The notes under the pieces: generated by a model | What the model was told of the DNA's origin: nothing | Database searches by the model: none | The model's input: only the letters and a program-made list of their open reading frames with translations | Shown: positions 57,401 to 64,000 of the stretch, in pieces | How the letters are laid out: the number at the start of each line of letters is the position of its first letter | Position numbering within the stretch: position 1 is the stretch's first letter | Position numbers and translations under genes: made by a program | Assembly (NCBI RefSeq): GCF_029227915.1 | Contig: NC_079883.1 | Coordinates: 21,390,001-21,454,000, forward strand | Length of the DNA stretch: 64,000 nucleotides | Direction of reading: 5' to 3' | DNA from: Hydractinia symbiolongicarpus | Lineage: Eukaryota; Cnidaria; Hydrozoa; Anthoathecata; Hydractiniidae

Positions 57401-60400
57401 AGGACGAGCTAAAGGCAAAGATAATTAAATTTTAGCAAAAAAACAACTTTAAAGGAAGACACTTTCGTGATTTTTAGTCACAATCGCTAAAATTAGGTCC
57501 GTGAAAAAATTAAATAAGGCCTAATCGCTTATTTTTATCCTCACAATGTTAAAATAGTCTATTCGCGGAAGTTATTTCTCATTAATATCTATTTATTGTG
57601 TTCTTTCTTTCGAAGGATAAAATTTTTCTTATCACTTTCATCCTTGACTAATGTTTCGTGTAATTAATAATCGTTAAACAACTTTTTAAATTGATGTAAC
57701 TTTGTACGCTATTTCAGGACCTCCTTCAAAAAACAATAATCAACATCATGTCTATCATTATCATTCTCGGGGCCTGTTTTCCATGCTAGCATGGGTTGGA
57801 CGGGGTATATTATCGACCCTCTTTCAATCTCATTTAGACGGTGTTAGACCTAAACTCAAATTTCTTTGCATCAAGTCTGTCCTTATTACCTCCTGCGACT
57901 TTTGAAAGTTTCTTCATTAATATAACAAAATAAATACCAAGAAACAAACCGTCTAAGTGAATTTCCGGATAAAGTTGCGCATTTGTAGAAAAGGGCATTT
58001 TTCAAAGAAAGGCGTATAACAGAGATAGGCGTATTTCAAAAGTAGTATAGTAGAGGAAGGCGTACAAAGAACGGCAGCTTTATATACCACCATTAAAAAA
58101 AATATGAGTTTATAAAAATTATTTGAAGACAAGGGTTGTCCCATTGCTTTAAATGAGAGCTATAAATTATGAAGTAAAAAATAAAGTATCGCTACAGTCG
58201 TAAACACGAACAAACATTAGCGTATATGCTTACATGTGCGACTCTTTACGACATTATGGGCAGGCGCTTGTTTCGTGTATCGCTTTTGTTTCGTGTCGGC
58301 TGTGTACCAAGCAGGTGTATCGAAACGTGACTTTCCATCAAAGCATTGATTAAGCGATGAAATTTCCTGAAAAAAAGTACAAATGACAAATAAACGCAAG
58401 AAAAACCTAATAAAATTCTTAAAACTTGGCAGGTAGGTAGGATTAAAATTAAAGAAAATTGATGACATCATACATTCTCCGACGACGTTATTATTATTTC
58501 TTCAAGATGGCAGAAGTTAGAGGACGTTATCCAAACAAGAGCGTAATCAGGTACAGATTATTGACCATATAAGTGTTACACAAAACCACTGTTACGCTTT
58601 TTTTGATTTTTTGCGGAGAAATGTGCGTGGAGTGTTGGTGAATAGTGAGGGACGGGTTGGAAAGTGGGCGTAGTGATGGAAGAGTAAAATATATCAATAA
58701 CTCAGAACTTTCAGTAGCAATCATAGCTATTATGCTAAGTAGTAAACATTATTATATTTTTTACCCAGAATAGCTTCTTCAATTCCTGTTGGTACTTCTA
58801 TCATCGAGGGTTCTGCGAAGGGGGTCCTAGTGCATTTAAAGCTCCCACTTGAGCTACGAAAGTCGTGCAAGCACAGCAATCGCTTAACTACACAACCGCC
58901 TAAGATATCAATCATATTCTCATGCTGAGCGCTAAGCAGAAAGGATAGATTCACATTTTTACAGTCTCTGGCATGAGCCTAAGACCTCCCGCACTGGAAG
59001 CGAACATTCTACCATAAGACTACCAGTCTGTAAAGCTTAAAGTTAAATTAAAAAGAGAAGGATACATACCTGTTTACCGTTTTTGTTCACCAACTGCATG
59101 AAGAGATTACCCTGAGCACCACCACGGACATACGACTTGTGTTTATATTCAATTCTAGCGGAACCAAACGCCACTTGTAGCTCTGTGGGGTTTCTACACT
59201 TTCGTTTATCCCGACTAGTTGATTTTCGAAAGCCAACCGACTTAACATTAATTGTCCATCCAAGAGACTGCAACTCCGCGAATGAGAATACAGTTTCAAG
59301 ATGTCCATGATTATCAGGAGGTATAACAAGGTGTGGTTCTGCTTTACACATATCAATCAAAAAACAGAACTTACCCCCTGTTTTCATGATAATGTTTTTT
59401 TCATAAACTTTCAGGGATAATTTCTCATGATGAAGATAAACTAAGAAAAAAGATTCTTCATCAATAGCAGCTCCTGCACAAGCCGCTTCCTGTTTCACAC
59501 GTGCTCCCGTCCAGATGTAGGTCCGTATGTTGTCGGCGTGGATATATCTCAGTGAGCCTTCAACCGAAAGTGTAAACCAGGCCGGCGTCAGTTGATTGTA
59601 TTGTTTGATAAAGTCTTTAACAAAGAGATCATTTAAAACACTGTACTGAAGTTGACCATTAGATAAATAAGATTCTCGACAAGTGCTAGTCTTCGGCTGT
59701 TGCGATATTCCTATTTCCGCCGCGTGTTTGAAGTCGTAAAACAGATCGGTTGTTAGGATCTTGGGTAAAGCAACCGGAAATGTGATTGCATTAATATCAA
59801 CAAAAACAGTACCGTCCGTGCTAACCAAGCCACCGCTTCTTGAAGACCACCACGCTGTTGAAGAAAATCTGAATCCAATATTTGAGCAACTCTTTGGCTT
59901 CACGATGACATTATAACAATCTTTAGCCAGACCTAGCAAGCTGTTTCCTGGTAACTCTGGTAAAGAACCAGTTGTGTGGAAAAACATCAAACCATCAGTC
60001 ACATGTTCGGTAGGTTCAGTTGACGTAATCTCGTATGCTACCCATCTCAAACCTGTTATGCCAGATCGCAGAGTAACTTTCTTTTTGTTTTGAAATTTTG
60101 TCAACTCTACTGATGAGCTACTAAAGACAATGTCTGGATGTTCAGGATAAATATTGATTTTTACCGAACGTAAAGGTTTGGATGAGAATGACAGGGCCGA
60201 AGATGTTGTGTTCGCTGGCAATTTTGGCATCATTGGTACTTCCACAATAAGTTTCTCACAATTTTTGCCACTGTGCCCGGTCGAGGTGCAATTACAGATA
60301 TACTTAGTGTCGGTCACTATTGAGCACACACCGTTATTCAAGCACGGATTAGGCTTGCAGACAAGTATCTCTAAATAAAGTAAGAAGAGTTAGAGAGGGT

Positions 60401-63400
60401 TTTCGCAGTCACTTGTGTTGTGCTTGTAAAGAAAAGAAAAAAAATTATAACGCTTTCTTGGAAAAATATATGTTTAAAAAAGTATATTTTAAGACATCAA
60501 CAAAATTAGAAATACAGTTTTTCCTACCTTCGCATTTAATGTTTCTTATATCCCACTTCAATCGTCCATACACTATATCGCATTTCATGAATTCTTTCCC
60601 GCGTAAAATATAACCTTCCAAACACGTGATTGGACAAGTGGCACCGTAGCTTAGCTCACATGGCAGCGTAACTTTGCCATTGCTGGGAGGGGTTGGAGCT
60701 GCACAGTTCTTTGCTAGAGAGAAATTTAATAAAATAGATGACAACGATCACAACTGCAAAGTGACTAATACATAAAAATATGACTTTTGAGATTTAGAAT
60801 AACAACAACAAAAACATCAACAAAAACAACAGCAACCAAAACAAAATTAAAAACAACTATTCCACAGAAGTAGCAAACACAAATAATAGCAAAGGACGTA
60901 CGTAAACATTTGGATTCTCTTCCTGACCACTTCCCTGAAGTTTCGCAAGTTCTTTCATGAGGACCGGACAGTTGATGGCCAGTGTCGCATGTGAATGTGC
61001 ATTTCTTTCCAACAACATAGCCGTTACAAGTGACCTTACCAAAGAACGGATCAATCATTTCCTTGCAAGGATTTGCTATGTTAAAAATGTATCAATTCTG
61101 ATCAAAAATACAATACAGAGTGTAATATTATACAGAGGCGGATAAGCAGTAATGATTTGCATCTGAAAAGCTCAGGTAATGATATTTAAAAAAAAAATTC
61201 CATCAAAAACGATAATGTTTCCACAAAAAGGCGATAACATTTTGAAAAAAAGGATACTTGCAAATATGTTTGCACAAAAGGGGTAATGTTTTCAAAAATA
61301 AGAATGACTAAGGATATACCATGACATGTCTTTTTGTCAACATCTAGAGTGTATCCAGGATTGCATGCGCAAGCAAATGAACCAATAGAATTTACACAAC
61401 GCTGACTGCAGTAAGTCTTTCCCGCAGCACATTCATCGATGTCTAAAGAGGATTAACAAAAGAATCAACACTTCCCCTTTTTTGGATTCTCTTTGAATTT
61501 TGAATTGATTTAAGATTAAAAGTGGCGGTATTTTATGGTTTCAGAAAAAGGAACACAGTGTATAAAGCGTTAAATTAAAATAGTTAAATAAACTTATCCT
61601 ACCATCACATGTAATTCCATCCGCGTTCAATGTAAAACCTTTCTCACAACCGCAAGTGTAAGAACCAAAATTATTGAGACATTTCTGCTCACAAAGCGCT
61701 GTTTTCTCCTCGCATTCGTTTCGATCATCACAAATGATGCCACTTTTAAAGAATCCACCTTTACAAACACAATGATATCCCCCTGGCGTGTTTCGACATG
61801 TGCTTGTTTGTGGATCGCAAGGGTTCATTCCAGCAGCGCATTCGTTTATGTCTGAAAAGAAAGAACAAAGTTGCTTTTTTTACTAAATCAGTTATAACGA
61901 AGTAGTGCTAAAGTATGTAGTGGTGGAAGTCATGTGATTAATCTCTAACCAATCACGACATCAATGAAAATATGCCAAAACGCATGCCATTCGAACTGCT
62001 TTAATTCAAACATCGTTTGGATTGGACAAAGTTTCGGTCACTTCCAGGAAAAAAGTCTTTTATAAAAATTCTTAGAAAACTTATATAATTTGAACAAATA
62101 TCTTTGCACTGTAAAGGTTCTTAGAATGATGGTTAAATGTTACCAGAACCAATGCCTACAGATGTAATTGTTGCACAACTTTTCACACAAATATTAATAG
62201 TGTACCATAAAGAAGAGATTTAAACAAAACTGCAGTTATTAGGAACAAGCTTATCTGATCATATTTATCACATTGATCTTGACATATTTAAGTTTGTTTC
62301 CTTATTTTTCCGTATGCACAACGTAGAAAAAAATGTATAAAAGTAATGTATATAAAATTAAAGTCAATTTCTTGGTTTAAAACTGCCAAAGATTTTTAAA
62401 GAGTATTTTTCTCCTTAAACTTAATCCAGATGTTCATTAAAATACTGAAATAAAGTTTAGCTACATCGTCAGATGCCGCCTTTCCTATGTTAGCAACAAA
62501 CGAAGTCATTAATAATGTAATTAATGCAATGGCATATTACAGTACTCACCAATACATTTGTATTTATCTGAATGCAAATAGTACCCCGATTTACATGTAC
62601 ATACAAATCCACCAAATACAGGTTGACATCCATGTTCACACCCACTTTGATATCCATCACAAAAGTTTTTTGCTAAAAGGGGAAATACAAGGGATCAATA
62701 TTAAAACTGGATCAGTTCCAAAAATAGTGTGACATTATTATGTTTTAAAAGAAAGTCAAAAAATTAAAAATGTGCATAAAATTGACTTACTTGGTTATTT
62801 TATCCTAAAATTTTTATCACAGGTAGAAAAAGCCCATTTAAACTGATATAGTGTTTTAAAATTGCGATAGAGGTGTGATTTTTTGAAACTTAAACCTTGT
62901 ATCTTGACATATGCGCAAATATATAAAGGTGGTCTATTTCAAAGTTAAGATATAGTATAGTATATATATGAAATGGTAAGTCATATCATGGTCACTTATC
63001 ATAAATAAAATGAAGAGTAAATCAATAAATGACACATGTATTTAGTCATAAAAACTTATTTTTATAACCAATAATTAAAGGTTCTAGTATATACTGATTT
63101 ATCATTGAAATTGTTTTAAAATTATCAAAAAATAACCACAAAAATATCAACAGTAAGTCAAATAAAGTCACCCGTATCTTTAAACATTGTGTGGTGGCCT
63201 TTAATAGTAGACAAAGTAAGAAGTGTGCGAGAAAAAATATAAACAACCTATCAAGTATTTTGTCTGTTCTGAAAAATCGATAGTAAGTCATATTTTGGCA
63301 CATTTAACGTTAAAAGTAGGTCAATATTGATCACTCAGTATTAACTTTAACCCTTCCAGGATAAAATGACGGCATTTCTTCCCCCAAAAAACTAAGTTAA

Positions 63401-64000
63401 TATCTTATATTGCCCATCCTAGTACAGCTATGTGGTAAGTCAAATCCAAAAGCAAGTCAAAAAAAGTCACTTGCATCATCTATGCATAAAATGCAGTAGA
63501 GTAAGTCAATATTTATTGTTCATTCACAGCCTTATAGCTAAGAGGCGTGTCCTAAGTTTAACCCCAACCAAAGTTTGCTAAGTCAAAAATTATCACTTCC
63601 AGCCTATTTTAAAGTCAGAAATTAAAAATGTCACAGAAGCCACCTTATTTTTGGAAGTGATCAATTATTCCAGGATTTTTTAATGATGACAGCTCTTTGG
63701 CATCTCAAAGAATTTTCTAGTGTATAGAATTAAGAATCTAAAGCAAAAACAGTTTTCCACCTATATACTAACTAAAAAACAATTGCAAAAAACATACTGG
63801 CAGTTCATTTTAAAAATCTTGGAAAGTTCTTCAAAAAGAAAATATCAAGGATAGAAAAATGCTTTTTTCCTATAATATTTAGAGACCTTCAATATTTTAG
63901 CTTCAAGGTATTTTTTAATGCTATAATTGTCCTATTTTTGCCTTTTTTTAAGGTCACCACTAATATTTGTTGACAACAAACACACTCACCCACACATTGC
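44911..64000 (-). CDS. Giant secreted multidomain protein (EGF, sushi, helical repeats, Ig, GCC2/GCC3, vWA), 5' partial
   Basis: Exons on the minus strand, in reading order: 64000-63990 (partial), 62672-62550 (EGF), 61851-61603 (two EGF, the first calcium-binding type DINEC), 61442-61320 (DIDEC calcium-binding EGF), 61075-60902 (sushi), 60713-60528 (sushi), 60370-59070 (EGF plus an unknown domain of about 390 residues), 58366-58234, 57408-45907 (11,502 nt), 45785-45621 (GCC2/GCC3 module) and 45494-44911 (von Willebrand A). All phases agree; the EGF, sushi and GCC exons are 1-1. About 4,850 residues are visible. The giant exon holds a Cys-rich block, 43-residue helical repeats, five units of about 404 residues, a tetrabasic RRRRS site near 47470 and two Ig-like domains. 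No membrane segment is seen at the C-terminus, so the product is probably secreted, perhaps an extracellular-matrix protein. The start lies right of the window. The modules recall SVEP1/polydom, but the order differs. Ortholog unknown. Confidence 0.85.
45621..45785 (-). other. GCC2/GCC3 (ephrin-receptor-like) cysteine module exon
   Basis: Encodes [22 protein letters not shown]...CLPCGDG...AEC, the spacing of the GCC2/GCC3 module found in SVEP1 and ephrin-receptor-like proteins. It is a symmetric 1-1 exon of 165 nt between the giant exon and the vWA exon. Confidence 0.8.
47470..47487 (-). other. Tetrabasic proprotein-convertase site in the giant protein
   Basis: The codons read [12 protein letters not shown], an ideal furin-type site (R-x-K/R-R followed by Ser). 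It lies between the helical repeat region and the Ig/GCC/vWA part. Cleavage would separate a roughly 3,300-residue helical part from the C-terminal adhesive part. Confidence 0.6.
48700..54799 (-). repeat. Five tandem protein-coding units of about 404 codons
   Basis: The leading Cys codons of a CxxC-type motif (CTRC, CDEDDC, CKTC, CKTC, CKSC) lie at 54799, 53587, 52375, 51169 and 49933. The distances are 1212, 1212, 1206 and 1236 nt, all multiples of three (404, 404, 402, 412 codons). In the later units the motif is followed by IFG and by a helical stretch. Each unit also has a block of GP(I/V)-type turns and Leu-rich helices (for example [16 protein letters not shown] and [16 protein letters not shown]). 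Proteins have diverged strongly, so the duplications are old. The left limit of the last unit is approximate. Confidence 0.85.
55258..55830 (-). repeat. Five short helical repeats of about 43 residues
   Basis: Within the giant exon: [64 protein letters not shown] and [17 protein letters not shown]. The shared pattern is turn, (S/T)xE(D/E), helix with two Leu, then Ile-x-Pro. Spacing is about 110-140 nt. They precede the 404-residue units. Confidence 0.7.
57720..57905. repeat. Fragment of a dispersed repeat with CCATGCTAGCATGG core
   Basis: The stretch CCTGTTTTCCATGCTAGCAT followed by GGGTTGGACGG contains a perfect 14-bp palindrome (57781-57794). I recall nearly the same core from repeats in many marine invertebrates, including cephalopods, though I cannot check this here. 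It lies in the intron between exons 58366-58234 and 57408-45907. Confidence 0.5.
58961..59033 (-). tRNA. tRNA-like pseudogene or tRNA-derived SINE head
   Basis: The minus strand reads CAGACTGG, GGTAGTCTTATGGTAGAATG (A-box and D-arm-like), TTCGCTTCCAGTGCGGG (anticodon-stem-like, possible anticodon CCA) and ends CCAGAGACTG, which can pair with the start. The T arm reads AGGCTCATGCC rather than GGTTCGANTCC, so a functional tRNA is unlikely. It lies in an intron of the giant gene. Confidence 0.35.
62673..63989. other. Intron with an array of GTAAGTCA...TCAC motifs
   Basis: About seven copies of a degenerate unit, (G)TAAGTCA followed within 6-20 bases by TCACT or similar, occur between about 62979 and 63600 (near 62979, 63151, 63281, 63310, 63434, 63500 and 63577). 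Spacing is irregular (30-170 bp). No gene is seen in the intron. The smaller intron 61852-62549 shows nothing notable. Confidence 0.4.

Noticed and set aside
44911-64000. Allorecognition (Alr-type) receptor because of the Ig-like domains
   Set aside because: No membrane segment or cytoplasmic tail at the C-terminus, and the surrounding modules do not fit that family.
1-64000. CRISPR arrays, rRNA genes and bacterial operons
   Set aside because: No regularly spaced direct repeats with unique spacers and no rRNA-like stretch; the DNA is plainly animal, with spliced genes.

Overview
This is eukaryotic, metazoan DNA. It has short exons with GT-AG introns, long AT-rich gaps (roughly one third GC by eye) and several transposon families. 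The closest recalled relatives of the genes and of the large mobile element are cnidarian, and the low GC suits a hydrozoan. That assignment is an inference from protein resemblance, not a search result.

Layout: (1) 1469-4527, plus strand: last six coding exons of the proteasome alpha-6 subunit gene; its first exon lies outside the window. (2) 5015-5902: a TTAA-flanked element with short terminal inverted repeats. (3) about 6.74-17.0 kb: a decayed and truncated Polinton/Maverick, recognisable by sharply higher GC, tight gene packing on both strands, protein-primed family B DNA polymerase, packaging ATPase, DDE integrase, capsid-type structural genes, several small conserved genes and a BRO-type gene. 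The BRO gene is the only long gene still open; most others carry one to several stops or frameshifts. Stable hairpins sit in most gaps between its genes. (4) 25447-27181, minus strand: a two-exon NET-family zinc-finger repressor (Zfp703/Zfp503/Noc/Elbow type), flanked by gene-poor stretches of about 8.4 and 9.5 kb. (5) 36660-38733: an internally deleted DNA transposon with TTAA at both ends and remnants of a 'Mutator-like' transposase. (6) 43687-44163: an unrecognised plus-strand coding ORF. (7) 44911-64000, minus strand: most of one very large secreted multidomain protein gene, running off the right edge.

The last gene is the main point of interest. Its visible exons encode EGF-like, calcium-binding EGF-like, sushi and EGF modules, a unique domain, then one 11.5-kb uninterrupted exon (45907-57408), then a GCC2/GCC3-type cysteine module and a C-terminal von Willebrand A domain. 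The giant exon holds five tandem units of about 404 residues anchored on a Cys-x-x-Cys-type motif, a 43-residue helical repeat, a tetrabasic protease site and two Ig-like domains. All exon phases agree, so it is one gene. The module set recalls SVEP1/polydom, but the order differs and the giant helical core is not a family I recognise.

The Polinton is the second point of interest. It shows a nearly regular pattern of gene, stop, hairpin, next gene on both strands, which resembles the hairpin 3'-end signals known from mimivirus and virophages, and it carries traces of BRO-gene duplication and recombination.
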